A stretch of DNA of 64,000 bases, taken from contig NZ_CAKASM010000008.1 of the NCBI RefSeq assembly GCF_916858675.1, positions 1 to 64,000 on the forward strand, in the 5' to 3' direction. A program made the translations under genes and the position numbers. How positions within the stretch are numbered: position 1 is the first letter of the stretch; every line of letters begins with the position of its first letter. The notes under the pieces were generated by a model, which had not been told where the DNA came from, made no database searches, and was given only the letters and a program-made list of their open reading frames with translations. Shown piece by piece: positions 8,949-19,331 of this stretch. The DNA comes from Sphingomonas sp. Leaf21 (GTDB lineage Bacteria > Pseudomonadota > Alphaproteobacteria > Sphingomonadales > Sphingomonadaceae).

Positions 8949-11900
8949 ATGAACATGCAGACCGAGATCATTGCCAAGGCGAACCGCGCGACCACGACCA
9001 GCAACGCCGACGTCATCAACCTCGACAGCCCCAGCATCGTTCGGTTGAACCTCGACCGCGCGCAGGTGGCATCGATGGAACGGCAGGGCGATGACCTCAT
9101 CCTTCGGCTGACCGATGGCACCAGCTTGCGCATCGACCATTTCTATCGCCAGCAAGACGGCGTGGTCAGCGACCTCGTCCTGCGTGACGATCAGGGCGGG
9201 CAGTGGCTGGCCCATCCGGCCGCGACCGGGGCGGGACGCTTCACCGCGCTCAGCGACCTCGACGAACTGCTTGCGGCGGGTGCGGGCGCCGAGGGTGGCG
9301 GTTCCTCCTTCGTGCTGCCCGCCGTGCTGGGCGTGGCGGGTGTCGGCGGTCTGGTCGCGGCGGTTTCGGGCGGCGGCGGCGGTGGCGGCGGCAGCACGCC
9401 GACCGCACCGGCCGACACCGTGGCACCCGGCCGCCCGACCGCGAGCTTCTCGCCCACCGGAAACAGCGTCACCGGCACCGGCGAGGCTGGCGCGACGGTC
9501 CGCGTGACCGACGCCGCGGGCAATGTCCTGGGCACCGGCACGGTCGGCGCGGACGGCAACTTCACCATCCCCGTCAACCCGCCGCAGACCAACGGCCAGG
9601 CCGTCACCGTCACCCAGGCGGACCCGGCCGGCAATGTCTCGCCCGGTCTCGGCGTCAGTGCGCCCGATACCACGCCCCCAGCCGCGCCGACCGCGACCCT
9701 GGGCGGACAGGGCACCACCGTCACCGGCACCGGCGAGGCTGGCGCGACGGTGACGGTGCGCAACGGCGCGGGCCAGGTGCTGGGCACCGCCGTTGTCGGT
9801 GCGCAGGGCGGCTATACGCTGACCCTGACGACGCCGCAGACCAATGGCGGCACGCTGACCGTGACGCAGGCGGATGCGGCAGGCAATGTCTCGCCCGCCA
9901 CCACCCTGGCGGTCCCGGACACCAGCGCGCCGCCCGCCCCGACCGCGACGATCGACGAGCTGGGCCAGACGATCACCGGCAGCGGCGAACCGGGCGCGAC
10001 GGTGATCGTGCGAGGCCCCGATGGCGAGGTACTGGGCACCGCCACGGTCGATCCGCAGGGCGGCTATACGATCACGCTCGACGAGCCGCGAGTGGATGGC
10101 GGCACCCTGACCGTCAGCCAGAGCGATCCGACCGGCAACCTGTCGCCCTCGACGCCGCTGCCCATCGTCGATACCACTCCGCCCGCCGCCCCGACCGCGA
10201 CGATCGATGGCCAGGGCACCGTCGTGACCGGCACCGGCGAAGCGGGCGCGACCGTCACCGTGCGTGACGGCGCGGGCCAACCGATCGGCCAGGCGACCGT
10301 GGACGCGCAGGGCAACTACACCATTTCGCTGACCACGCCGCAGGCCAATGGCGGCACCCTGACGGTCACGCAAAGCGATCCGAGCGGCAACGTATCGCCC
10401 GCCGCTAGCGTGAACGCGCCCGACATCACCGCGCCCGACCTGCCCACCGGAACCGTCAGCGCCGATGGCACGACGCTGACCGGCAGCGGCGAGCCCGGCG
10501 CGACCGTCGCCGTCACCAACGCCGCCGGCCAGCCCATCGGCACCGCGATCGTCGCCGCCGATGGCAGCTTCACCGTCGCGCTTCCCGCCGGTACGGCCGA
10601 TGGTCAGCCGGTATCGGTGGTGCAGACCGATGCGGCGGGCAACGCCTCGGGCGCTGCCGCGATCGCCACGCCCGACCTCGTCGCCCCCGCCATTCCGACC
10701 GGAACCGTCAGCGGCGACGGCACCAGCATCAGCGGCACCGGTGAGCCCGGCGCCACGCTGCAGGTGCGCGACGCCGCCGGAACGGTGATCGCCAGCGTGC
10801 TGGTCGCGCCCGACGGGAGCTATCAGGTCACGCTCGCCACGCCGCAGGCCAATGGCGAAACGCTGTCCATCGACCAGACCGACGCTGCCGGAAACATATC
10901 GCAGCCCGCGACGGTCAACGCGCCCGATATCACGCCACCCGCACCGCCGGTTGCGATCCTGTCGGCGGACGGCACTGCGGTCTATGGCAATGGCGAGCCG
11001 GGGGCGACGGTGCGGGTCACCGACGCGAACGGCACCGTGCTGGGGACCGCCGTCGTAGCCGCCGATACCAGCTTCACCCTGACGCTGACCCCGCCGCAGA
11101 CCAACGGCCAGACGCTGGGCGCGGTGCAGACCGACGCGGCGGGCAACGCTTCGCTGCCCAGCACGGTGGGCGCACCCGACGTGACCGCGCCGGATGCGCC
11201 GGTCGCGACCATCTCGCCCGACGGAACGACGGTTAGCGGCACCGGCGAACCCTTTGCCACGGTGACCGTCCGAGAGGCCGATGGCACGATCCTGGGCCAG
11301 GCGGTCGTCGATGCAGCGGGTAATTTCAGCACGACGCTGTCGCCTGCCCAGGCCAATGGCGAAACGCTGTCGGTGGGTCAGAGCGACCGGGGTGGCAATG
11401 CATCGCCCTCCGCTACGCTGACCGCGCCCGACATCACCGCCCCCACCGGGCTGACCGCCGCGATCAGCGGTGACGGCGTGTTCGTGACGGGCACCGGCGA
11501 GGCGGGGGCCGGCGTCACCATCCGTGACGCGAACGGCGCGGTAATCGGCATCGCCACCGTCGGTGCGAACGGCATCTACACCGCGACGCTGACCACGCCG
11601 CAAACCAATGGCGAGACGCTGTCGGCGACGCAGGCCGACGCGGCGGGCAACGTCTCCGCCCCCACGCCGGTATTCGCCCCCGACATCACCGCGCCGTTGG
11701 CGCCGACCGGATCGGTCGTCGATAACGGCGCGACTTTGTCGGGAACGGGTGAGGCCGGTGCGACCGTCACCGTGCGCGCCGCCGACGGCACCGTCATCGG
11801 CAACGGGATCGTGGGTGCCGATGGCAGCTTCGCCGTGCCGCTGACCCCCGCCCAGGCCAATGGCCAGTTGCTGCAACTCGTGCAGAGTGACGCAGCGGGC

Positions 11901-14900
11901 AATATCTCGCCCGTCGTCCCGGTGACCGCCCCCGACACGACGGCACCGATCGGCCTGACCGCCGCGATCAGCGCGGATGGCGGCATCGTCACCGGCCAGG
12001 GCGAGGCGGGCGCGACCGTTACCGTCCGCGATCCGGCGGGCGCGACGATCGGCACCACCACGGTCGGCACCGACGGCACCTACGCCGTGGCGCTCACCCC
12101 GGCGCAGCGCAATGGCGAGACCCTGGCCGTGACCCAGGCCGATGCGACGGGCAACACGTCGCCCCCCGCGACGACCATCGCGCCCGACCTGACCGCGCCA
12201 CCCGCACCGCTGGGCAGCCTGGCGGCGGACGGCGCCTCGGTCACCGGCACCGGCGAGGCGGGCGCGACCGTCACGGTCCGTGCCGCCGATGGCACCCTGC
12301 TGGGCAGCGCCATCGTGGCGACCGATGGCAGCTTCACCGTGCCGCTCTCGGCACCGCAGGTGAACGGTCAGACCCTGTCGGTGGTACAGGCCGATGCCGC
12401 GAACAACGTCTCGCCCTCGCTGACGCTGACCGCGCTCGACACGACAGCGCCGGTCGGGCTGACCGCGACGCTGGATGCAGGCGGTTCGATCGTCAGCGGC
12501 CAGGCGGAGGCGGGCGCCACCGTCACCGTCCGCGATCCCGCCGGACAGGTGATCGGCACCGGCACCGCCTCGGCCACCGGCGCCTATGCCCTCGCGCTGA
12601 CCGCGCCGCAGCTCAACGGCCAGGTGCTTCAGGTGACGCAGGCCGATGCGACCGGCAACGTCTCCGCGCCCGTTCCCGTCACCGCACCGGACACCACCGC
12701 ACCCGATGCGCCGGTCCTGACGCTCGACGCGACGGGCGCCGATGCAAGCGGCACCGGTGAGGTCGGAGCGACCGTGATCGTGCGGGACGCGAACGGCGGC
12801 GTGATCGGCACGACGGTCGTCGCGGCGGACGGCAACTACACCGTTCCGCTCAACCCGGCACAGGCCAATGGCGGCACGGTGAGCGCGACGCTGACCGACA
12901 CGTCGGGCAATGTCTCGCTCCCCACCGGCGTGACCGCGCCCGACGTCACAGCGCCGACGGCGCCCGTGGCGGCGCTCGACGCGACCGGCACGATCGTCAC
13001 CGGCAGCGGCGAGGCGGGGGCACTCGTCACCGTCCGCAATGCGGACGGCACCATCCTGGGCACCGCCACCGTCGGCCCGCAGGGCAATTATGCCGTCACC
13101 CTGTCGGCGGCACAGATCAACAGCCAGGTCCTGAGCGTCGTCCAGACGGACCCGGCCGGGAACCCTTCGCCCACGACGGTGCTGACCGCACTCGACCAGA
13201 CGCCACCCGCCCCGCCGGTCGCGACCGTGTCGGGCGACGGTACGACGGTGTCGGGCACCGGCGAGATCGGCGCGATAGTGACCGTGACCGATCCGGTCGG
13301 CCTCGTCCTGGCGACGATACCGGTCGGCGCGGACGGCAGCTTCAGCGTGACGCTCGCGACGGCGCTGACCAACGGCCAGGTTCTGACGGTGACCCAGGCC
13401 GACGCGGCGGGCAACGTCTCCGCACCAGCGACGGCGACCGCGCCCGACCTCGTTCCCAACGACACGCCCGACGCCCCCACCGCGATCGTCGCGGGTGACG
13501 GCGCGAGCGTTTCGGGCACGGCGCAGGCCGGAACCACGATCACGGTCCGCGACGTCAACGGCAACGTGATCGGCACGGCCACGACGCAAGGGGACGGCAG
13601 CTATTCCGCCGGGCTGGCGACGCCGCTTCTCAACGGAGAGACGGTGCGCGTGACCCAGACGGATGCGGAGGGCGATGTCTCGCCGCCCGCGACCGCCTTC
13701 GCACCCGACGTGACGCCCCCCGCCCTGCCGGTCGCGGTCATCGATGCCACCGGCACGATCGTGAGCGGCACCGGAGAGATCGGCGCGACGGTGCAGGTCA
13801 CCAATGCGGGCGGGACGGTGCTGGGCACCGCGACGGTCGGAGCGAACGGCAGCTACGCCGTCGCGCTCAGTCCGCCGCAGGTCAATGGCGAGGCGTTGAG
13901 CGTCGTCCAGACCGATGCCGCCAGCAACCCCTCCCCCGCCGCCCCCGTCGTCGCACCCGATCTGACGCCCCCCGCGGCGCCGGTCGGCACGGTCGCGGGC
14001 GATGGCGCCAGCGTCACCGGCACGGGCGAGGTCGGCGCCACCGTCACCGTCCGCGATGCGGGCGGCGCGGTGCTGGGCAGCGCGCTCGTCGCGGCGGATG
14101 GCAGCTTCACCGTCCCCCTCTCCGTCGCGCAGGCCAATGGCCAGGCGCTGACGCTCACCCAGGCGGACGCGGCGGGCAACGTCTCACCGGTCGCGCAGGC
14201 GATCGCACCCGACATCACCGCGCCCACCGGCCTGACCGCCGCGATCAACGGGGCGGGCACGCTCGTCACCGGCGCGGGCGAGGCCGGGGCGATCGTCACC
14301 ATCCGCGATACGGGCGGCGCGGTACTCGGCACCGCGACCGTGGCCGCCAATGGCAGCTATGCCGCGATCCTGAACCCGCCACAGGTCAACGGGCAACTCC
14401 TCCAGGCGACGCAGGCCGATGCGGCGGGCAACGCCTCCGCCCCCGCACCCGTGACCGCGCCGGACCTGACGCCGCCTGCCGCGCCGGTTGGTCTGGTGTC
14501 GGGCGACGGCACGACGCTGACCGGCACGGGCGAGGCGGGCGCGACCGTCACCATTCGCGGGGTCGGCGGTGCGGTGATCGGCTCCGCCGTCGTCGCGGGC
14601 GATGGCAGCTTCACCGCACCGCTCAGTCCGGCCCAGGCCAATGGCCAGGTCGTGACGCTGACCCAGGCGGACGCGGCGGGCAACATTTCGCCCATCGCAC
14701 AGGCGACCGCGCCCGACATCACCGCTCCCATCGGCCTGACCGCCGCGATCAACGGCGCGGGCACGGTGATCTCGGGCCAGGGCGAAGCGGGCGCCACCGT
14801 CACCATCCGCGACGCGGGCGGCGCGGTACTCGGCACCGCGACCGTGGCCGCCAATGGCAGCTACTCCGCGCTACTCACCACGCCCCAGATCAACGGACAG

Positions 14901-17888
14901 GCGCTGGCGGTGACGCAGGCGGATGCGGCGGGCAATGCCTCCACCCCCGCCGCCGTCATCGCGCCCGACCGGACGCCGCCACTGGCGCCCATCGGCACGA
15001 TCGCGGGCGACGGCACGACGCTGACCGGCACCGGCGAGCCCGGTGCGACGGTGACCATCCGGGGTGCTGGCGGCGTGACGCTGGGCACCGCCCTGGTCGC
15101 CTCGGACGGCAGCTTCACCGCGACGCTGACCCCGGCCCAGGCCAATGGCCAGGTCGTGACGCTGACCCAGGCCGATCCGGCGGGCAATATCTCGCCGACC
15201 GGGCAGGCGACCGCTCCCGACATCACCGCGCCGATCGGCCTGACCGCCGCGATCAACGCGACCGGCGCGATCGTCACCGGACGCGGCGAAGTGGGCGCGA
15301 CCGTCACGGTCCGCGATGCGGGCGGCGCGGTGATCGGCACCGCCGTCGTCGCGGCGAACGGCGCCTATAGCGTCACGCTGACCACCCCGCAGGCGAACGG
15401 CCAGGCACTGACCGTCAGCCAGGCCGACGTGGCGGGCAATGCCTCGCCACCCAGCCCGCTGTTGGCGCCAGACATCACGCCTCCGGCCGCGCCGACGGCG
15501 CTGGTCAACGGCACCGGCACCACCGTCACCGGCACGGGCGAGGCGGGCGCGACCGTCCGCATCCTCGATCCGCAGGGCGTGCTGGTCGGCACCGCGCTGG
15601 TCGCGGCGGACGGCAGCTACAGCGCGACGCTGACCACCCCGCAGGCGAACGGCCAGACCCTGTCCGTGACCCAGGTCGATCCGGCGGGCAACAATTCGCT
15701 CCAGACCCCGGCACTGGCACCCGACATCACGCCCCCGGCACCCCCGGCGGCGGCGATCAACGGCGCGGGCACCATCGTCACCGGCACGGGTGAGGCGGGC
15801 GCCATCGTCGAGGTCCGCAACAGCGCAGGCACCGTGCTGGGCAGCGGCACCGTCGGCGCGGGTGGCACCTTCACCGTGCCCCTGTCCACCCCGCAAGTGG
15901 CGGGCGAGACGCTGTCCGTCGGTCTGCGCGACGCGGCGGGCAACGCCTCGGGCACCGTCTCGGTCATCGCGCCGTTCGACATCTCCGCCTTCGACAATGT
16001 CGCGACGGCGGTGGTCGATCTGGTGCCCGTCCAGACCGACCGGGCGCTGGGCAACGCCAACTACACGGCACTGGTCGCGTTGCCGCTGATCAACCTCAAC
16101 GCGCAGGTGCTGGCGATCCCCAATGTGCAGTTCACCGTCGCCCCCGGCCATACACTCGACGCGACCTTCACCTATGACGCGACGCTCAACCTCGGTGTCG
16201 CAAGCGGCTATTCGGTGGTCGTCCAGCGGTTCGACGGCACCAACTGGGTGGCGGTGAATGGCGGCACCAGCTCGACGCTGCTGGAGGTCGGCCTGCTCAA
16301 CGGCGACCTCGTCGCCAGCGCCGATCTGGGGCCGGGCCAGTATCGCGCGTTCGTGTCGTTCGACAACGTGCTGGGCATCGGTGTGCTCGGCGGGTTGCGG
16401 GTTGCGGGCATCGATTCCGATTTCACCGATATCGGGCAGATCATCCCGGCACTGACCAGCGGCAATGTCATCACCGATCCGGGCCCCGGTGGACAGGTCG
16501 ACGTGGTCAGCCCGCAGACCCGCGTGGAAAGCGTCACGCTCAACGGCGTGACCACCGCCGTCACGGCCGACGATACGGTCGTTACCGGGCAATGGGGCAC
16601 GCTGACCATCGATCGCGACGGCAGCTACAGCTACACCCCCAATGCGAACGCGCAGGTCATCGGCAAAACGGACAGCTTCACCTACACGCTGTTCGACGCC
16701 AGCGATGGCGAACGCGAGAGCGCGACGCTGTCGATCACGATCGGCAGCCCCGATGTCACGGGATCGCCGATCGCGGTCAACGACACCGCCGTCGCCGGGG
16801 CGAGCTTCGTCAATGTCGTGGAGACCCGCGCGCCGGTCGTCGACACCACCTTCGCCACCCCGACGGCGATCGCGCTGACCGGCGCGCGTACCGGGCAGGT
16901 CAGCGACAGCTTCACCGTCGCCCCCAACAGCAGTTCCACCGTCACCCTCACCGCCGCGATCGCGCCGGGACTGTCGGTGCTTCCCAGCTATACCATCACC
17001 GTCACCAACCAGGCGGGACAGCAGGTCGGCACCGCGACCGGAACCGCGTTGGCGGGGGTCGGCGGGCTGCTCGGCTCGGGGATCAGCGTGACCATGCCCA
17101 ACCTGCCCTCGGGCACGTACAACTATACCGTATCCAGCACCAACCTTCTGGGCGCGGGCTACACGACCAGCGTCTATGTCGCCGAGACGATCACCCATCT
17201 CGACCAGTTCACCCTGACCGGGCTGACGCCGGTCAGCGGCGACCTGCTCGCCAACGACACGCTGGGCAGCCCCTTCCTGGGGATCAAGGTGCTGAGCGGA
17301 GGGAGCTTCGTCGAGGTAGGCGACACGCCGCTGACGCTGACCGGCGCGCATGGCCAGCTCACCATCGACGAGATCGGGCGCTATACCTACCAGCCCTCGG
17401 CGCTCGGCTATAGCGCGACCGATCCGGTGGATCGCTTCACCTATCAGATCGTGCAGCCGGACGGCCAGGTGGCGACCGCGCAGCTCGATATCGCGATCGA
17501 CATCACCAACGGCGTCGCGCCGGTCTTCCCGACCGCGACGATCACCACCATGTCGTTCGCGGGCCCCGCAATGCTCGACGCCGATGTCGTACCGATGACG
17601 CTCGGCCATGACGCGGCGCCGCATGTCGCAGCCATCGACACCACCACCGACGCCCAGATCACCCTGTCGCTGATGGAGGGTCAGGGCAGCCTGGAAGACG
17701 TGCTCTCACGCTACCTCGATGCGCAGGGTACGTCGGCCGAATCGACTGGCTCCGACTCCGGCCTTCATGCCGCGGCGAGCGTCGCCGACGTGCCGGTCAT
17801 CGCGCCGGAGCCGGTCGATCCGTTCGCCTACCTGACCGTTTCGGTCGATCCCGAGCATGACAGGACGGCACAAATGCACGTCATCTGA
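8949..17888 (+). CDS. bapA: BapA-like giant adhesin, 26 Ig-like repeats, T1SS substrate
   Basis: A surface/biofilm protein of 2979 residues. Residues about 20-115 form a BapA-prefix-like domain (RLNLDRAQVASMERQGDDLI), followed by a Gly-rich linker near 139-150. Residues 156-2342 are 26 tandem 84-residue Big/Bap-type Ig-like repeats, each with GTGEAGATVTVRDA and TQADAAGNVSP. The C-terminal 637 residues hold two VCBS-like blocks (GTLTIDRDGSYSYTP and GQLTIDEIGRYTYQP) and a polar tail likely to carry the secretion signal. No RTX nonapeptides are seen. The following TolC, ABC and HlyD genes are its probable secretion system, as in Salmonella bapABCD. The start at 8949 has GGGAGG just before it; a second in-frame ATG is at 8955, and an upstream ATG at 8871 lacks a binding site. 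Confidence 0.85.
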   Translation: MNMQTEIIAKANRATTTSNADVINLDSPSIVRLNLDRAQVASMERQGDDLILRLTDGTSLRIDHFYRQQDGVVSDLVLRDDQGGQWLAHPAATGAGRFTALSDLDELLAAGAGAEGGGSSFVLPAVLGVAGVGGLVAAVSGGGGGGGGSTPTAPADTVAPGRPTASFSPTGNSVTGTGEAGATVRVTDAAGNVLGTGTVGADGNFTIPVNPPQTNGQAVTVTQADPAGNVSPGLGVSAPDTTPPAAPTATLGGQGTTVTGTGEAGATVTVRNGAGQVLGTAVVGAQGGYTLTLTTPQTNGGTLTVTQADAAGNVSPATTLAVPDTSAPPAPTATIDELGQTITGSGEPGATVIVRGPDGEVLGTATVDPQGGYTITLDEPRVDGGTLTVSQSDPTGNLSPSTPLPIVDTTPPAAPTATIDGQGTVVTGTGEAGATVTVRDGAGQPIGQATVDAQGNYTISLTTPQANGGTLTVTQSDPSGNVSPAASVNAPDITAPDLPTGTVSADGTTLTGSGEPGATVAVTNAAGQPIGTAIVAADGSFTVALPAGTADGQPVSVVQTDAAGNASGAAAIATPDLVAPAIPTGTVSGDGTSISGTGEPGATLQVRDAAGTVIASVLVAPDGSYQVTLATPQANGETLSIDQTDAAGNISQPATVNAPDITPPAPPVAILSADGTAVYGNGEPGATVRVTDANGTVLGTAVVAADTSFTLTLTPPQTNGQTLGAVQTDAAGNASLPSTVGAPDVTAPDAPVATISPDGTTVSGTGEPFATVTVREADGTILGQAVVDAAGNFSTTLSPAQANGETLSVGQSDRGGNASPSATLTAPDITAPTGLTAAISGDGVFVTGTGEAGAGVTIRDANGAVIGIATVGANGIYTATLTTPQTNGETLSATQADAAGNVSAPTPVFAPDITAPLAPTGSVVDNGATLSGTGEAGATVTVRAADGTVIGNGIVGADGSFAVPLTPAQANGQLLQLVQSDAAGNISPVVPVTAPDTTAPIGLTAAISADGGIVTGQGEAGATVTVRDPAGATIGTTTVGTDGTYAVALTPAQRNGETLAVTQADATGNTSPPATTIAPDLTAPPAPLGSLAADGASVTGTGEAGATVTVRAADGTLLGSAIVATDGSFTVPLSAPQVNGQTLSVVQADAANNVSPSLTLTALDTTAPVGLTATLDAGGSIVSGQAEAGATVTVRDPAGQVIGTGTASATGAYALALTAPQLNGQVLQVTQADATGNVSAPVPVTAPDTTAPDAPVLTLDATGADASGTGEVGATVIVRDANGGVIGTTVVAADGNYTVPLNPAQANGGTVSATLTDTSGNVSLPTGVTAPDVTAPTAPVAALDATGTIVTGSGEAGALVTVRNADGTILGTATVGPQGNYAVTLSAAQINSQVLSVVQTDPAGNPSPTTVLTALDQTPPAPPVATVSGDGTTVSGTGEIGAIVTVTDPVGLVLATIPVGADGSFSVTLATALTNGQVLTVTQADAAGNVSAPATATAPDLVPNDTPDAPTAIVAGDGASVSGTAQAGTTITVRDVNGNVIGTATTQGDGSYSAGLATPLLNGETVRVTQTDAEGDVSPPATAFAPDVTPPALPVAVIDATGTIVSGTGEIGATVQVTNAGGTVLGTATVGANGSYAVALSPPQVNGEALSVVQTDAASNPSPAAPVVAPDLTPPAAPVGTVAGDGASVTGTGEVGATVTVRDAGGAVLGSALVAADGSFTVPLSVAQANGQALTLTQADAAGNVSPVAQAIAPDITAPTGLTAAINGAGTLVTGAGEAGAIVTIRDTGGAVLGTATVAANGSYAAILNPPQVNGQLLQATQADAAGNASAPAPVTAPDLTPPAAPVGLVSGDGTTLTGTGEAGATVTIRGVGGAVIGSAVVAGDGSFTAPLSPAQANGQVVTLTQADAAGNISPIAQATAPDITAPIGLTAAINGAGTVISGQGEAGATVTIRDAGGAVLGTATVAANGSYSALLTTPQINGQALAVTQADAAGNASTPAAVIAPDRTPPLAPIGTIAGDGTTLTGTGEPGATVTIRGAGGVTLGTALVASDGSFTATLTPAQANGQVVTLTQADPAGNISPTGQATAPDITAPIGLTAAINATGAIVTGRGEVGATVTVRDAGGAVIGTAVVAANGAYSVTLTTPQANGQALTVSQADVAGNASPPSPLLAPDITPPAAPTALVNGTGTTVTGTGEAGATVRILDPQGVLVGTALVAADGSYSATLTTPQANGQTLSVTQVDPAGNNSLQTPALAPDITPPAPPAAAINGAGTIVTGTGEAGAIVEVRNSAGTVLGSGTVGAGGTFTVPLSTPQVAGETLSVGLRDAAGNASGTVSVIAPFDISAFDNVATAVVDLVPVQTDRALGNANYTALVALPLINLNAQVLAIPNVQFTVAPGHTLDATFTYDATLNLGVASGYSVVVQRFDGTNWVAVNGGTSSTLLEVGLLNGDLVASADLGPGQYRAFVSFDNVLGIGVLGGLRVAGIDSDFTDIGQIIPALTSGNVITDPGPGGQVDVVSPQTRVESVTLNGVTTAVTADDTVVTGQWGTLTIDRDGSYSYTPNANAQVIGKTDSFTYTLFDASDGERESATLSITIGSPDVTGSPIAVNDTAVAGASFVNVVETRAPVVDTTFATPTAIALTGARTGQVSDSFTVAPNSSSTVTLTAAIAPGLSVLPSYTITVTNQAGQQVGTATGTALAGVGGLLGSGISVTMPNLPSGTYNYTVSSTNLLGAGYTTSVYVAETITHLDQFTLTGLTPVSGDLLANDTLGSPFLGIKVLSGGSFVEVGDTPLTLTGAHGQLTIDEIGRYTYQPSALGYSATDPVDRFTYQIVQPDGQVATAQLDIAIDITNGVAPVFPTATITTMSFAGPAMLDADVVPMTLGHDAAPHVAAIDTTTDAQITLSLMEGQGSLEDVLSRYLDAQGTSAESTGSDSGLHAAASVADVPVIAPEPVDPFAYLTVSVDPEHDRTAQMHVI
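9414..15974 (+). repeat. 26 tandem 252-bp Ig-like repeats within the adhesin gene
   Basis: The repeats begin at each D-x-T-x-P (for example DTTPPAAP, DITAPIGL) and are in perfect register: 26 units of 84 codons, with unit 17 three codons longer (DLVPNDTPDAP). The sum, 6561 bases, matches the measured span exactly. Conserved positions are the G-E-A-G-A-T turn, a central LGTA, the PQ-NGQ loop and DAAGN. Units differ at many positions and are not recent identical copies, except where a two-unit pattern repeats (see next entry). Confidence 0.9.
13959..15470 (+). repeat. Three tandem 504-bp two-repeat units (units 19-24)
   Basis: Units 19/20, 21/22 and 23/24 alternate strictly. The odd unit begins with a xPPxAPxG type, and the even unit begins DITAPxGLTAAIN. 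Starts are at 13959, 14463 and 14967, each 504 bases apart. Units 20 and 22 share long identical DNA stretches around GGCACCGCGACCGTGGCCGC. The same alternation is seen, more diverged, at 11430, 11934 and 12438. This points to duplication of pairs rather than of single repeats. Confidence 0.8.
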
Positions 17889-17926
17889 CCATCATGCGCA
17901 GGAGTCCGAAAACGGAGTTGATTTCC

Positions 17927-17958
17927 GGGCCGAAGGGGTTTCCCTTCGGCCCGATTTT
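17927..17958 (+). terminator. Rho-independent terminator after the adhesin gene
   Basis: A perfect 11-base stem (GGGCCGAAGGG / CCCTTCGGCCC) with a GTTT loop spans 17927-17952 and is followed by GATTTTG. It lies 39 bases after the adhesin stop and before the TolC-like gene. It should reduce read-through, so that the adhesin and its exporter are not made in equal amounts. Confidence 0.85.
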
Positions 17959-18017
17959 GCTTCCTGTTAAGTATGTTAGCCAGACCGTCTGCCACAGGCG
18001 ATAAAATGAGGCGGTCG

Positions 18018-19331
18018 ATGAAACGAGTGTGGCGAGAACGCTACCAGAGGCGATCGAGGAGATTGATGACGGCAGTGCTGGCCTGGCTGGGAACGACGGC
18101 GGCGGGTGCCGAACCGGCGGTGACCATGGAGAGCGCGATGCATGAGGTGCTGCAATGGCATCCGGCCGTCACCCAGGCCGCAGCGACTGTCGGTGCGCGT
18201 GGTGAGGATGTCGACGTCGCCCGCGCGGGCTATCTCCCCCGGATCAGCGCCGGGGTCGGCAGCGGCTATGACAGCCGGTTGGGCAGCATCTGGCGCCCTC
18301 GCCCCCAGGTCTCGGCATCGCAGATGCTCTATGATTTCGGCAAGGTCGCGGGCGCGGTCGAGTCCGCACGCGCGGGCACCCGGATCGGGCGTGCCGATAT
18401 GCTGCTCGCGGTCGACGGGCTGATCCGCGACACCGGTTTCGCGATGATCGAGGTGCAGCGCAACGCCGCGCTGCGCGACATCGCGATCGAACAACTGGCG
18501 CGCATCCGCGAGATCAGCGAACTGGTCGAGAAGCGCTTCGGCAAGGGCGCGACGACCCGCTCCGATGCGCTCCAGGCCCAGTCGCGCGTCGCCGCCGCCG
18601 AGGCGAGCCTTACCCGGATCGAGGCGGAGCAGCGGCGCTGGACGACCGGCCTGTCCTTCCTGCTGGGCCGCGACACGCCCCCGGCGGTCGATCCGGGTGT
18701 GCCAGACTGGCTGATGACGAGCTGCACGCGCGCCACGGCGGTCGAATGGGCCGACGTTCCCGCGATCATGCGCGCGCGCGCCCAGTTCGAACAGGCGACG
18801 GCGGACAGCCGCCGCGTCCATGCCGCGCGCCTGCCCACCATCGCCCTGGCGGGCGATGCGGCGGCGGACGTCAGTTCGCCCTTCTCCGACCGGAGCCTCT
18901 ACAATTTCGGGCTGAACGTCAGCAGCGACGTGTTCGGCGGCAATGCCGTGCGCGCCCGCGTGCGCAGCGCCGAATATGGCGTCCGCGCCGCCGAGGCCGC
19001 CGAGCGGCAGGCGCGCAACGAAGTCGCCTCGCAACTGGCCGAGGCGCAGCAGCAGATCGCCGGGCTGTCCCGCCTGCTCGACACGCTGGCCGCGCGACAG
19101 GACAACATGGTCGAGACGGGCAAGCTCTATCGCCTGCAATATCTCGACATGGGGACGCGCACCCTGGTCGATCTGCTCAACGCCGAGCAGGAGTTGCAGC
19201 AGGCGCGGTTCGACGCGGTCAACACCGTCCACGACCTGCGGCGGCTGGCGATCGAGTGCCTCTATGTCTCGGGCAAGGCGCGCGACGATTTCGGGCTGAC
19301 CGGCACGGCGATCCGGGGCGTGACGCTGTGA
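18018..19331 (+). CDS. TolC-family outer membrane channel of the T1SS
   Basis: An outer-membrane efflux protein of 437 residues when started at ATG 18018 (MKRVWRERYQRR). Upstream in-frame ATGs exist at 17973 and 18006; one at 18066 has AGGAG before it but would leave a signal peptide without positive charge. A signal peptide ends near TTAAGAEP. Two repeated OEP domains follow, with SQMLYDFGKVAGAV in the first half and SSDVFGGNAV in the second, and long coiled-coil helices (EIAQLARIREISELVEKR-type). The stop overlaps the next gene's GTG start (GTGA), so translation is coupled to the ABC exporter. This is the LapE/BapB-type role. Confidence 0.85.
   Translation: MKRVWRERYQRRSRRLMTAVLAWLGTTAAGAEPAVTMESAMHEVLQWHPAVTQAAATVGARGEDVDVARAGYLPRISAGVGSGYDSRLGSIWRPRPQVSASQMLYDFGKVAGAVESARAGTRIGRADMLLAVDGLIRDTGFAMIEVQRNAALRDIAIEQLARIREISELVEKRFGKGATTRSDALQAQSRVAAAEASLTRIEAEQRRWTTGLSFLLGRDTPPAVDPGVPDWLMTSCTRATAVEWADVPAIMRARAQFEQATADSRRVHAARLPTIALAGDAAADVSSPFSDRSLYNFGLNVSSDVFGGNAVRARVRSAEYGVRAAEAAERQARNEVASQLAEAQQQIAGLSRLLDTLAARQDNMVETGKLYRLQYLDMGTRTLVDLLNAEQELQQARFDAVNTVHDLRRLAIECLYVSGKARDDFGLTGTAIRGVTL

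Noticed and set aside
9414..15974. Direct repeats that could suggest a CRISPR-like array.
   Set aside because: The 252-base units are coding, in one frame, with no spacer/repeat layout and no cas genes.
8937..17624. Very long open frames on the minus strand opposite the adhesin gene (1550 and 917 codons).
   Set aside because: They are by-products of repeat structure and GC-rich codon use. Their predicted products are Arg/Gly/Asp-rich with no domain, while the plus strand shows a clear repeat protein with a ribosome binding site.
17689..17888. RTX nonapeptide repeats expected at the end of a T1SS cargo.
   Set aside because: No GGxGxDxxx pattern occurs. The tail is polar but non-repetitive, as in BapA-type proteins.
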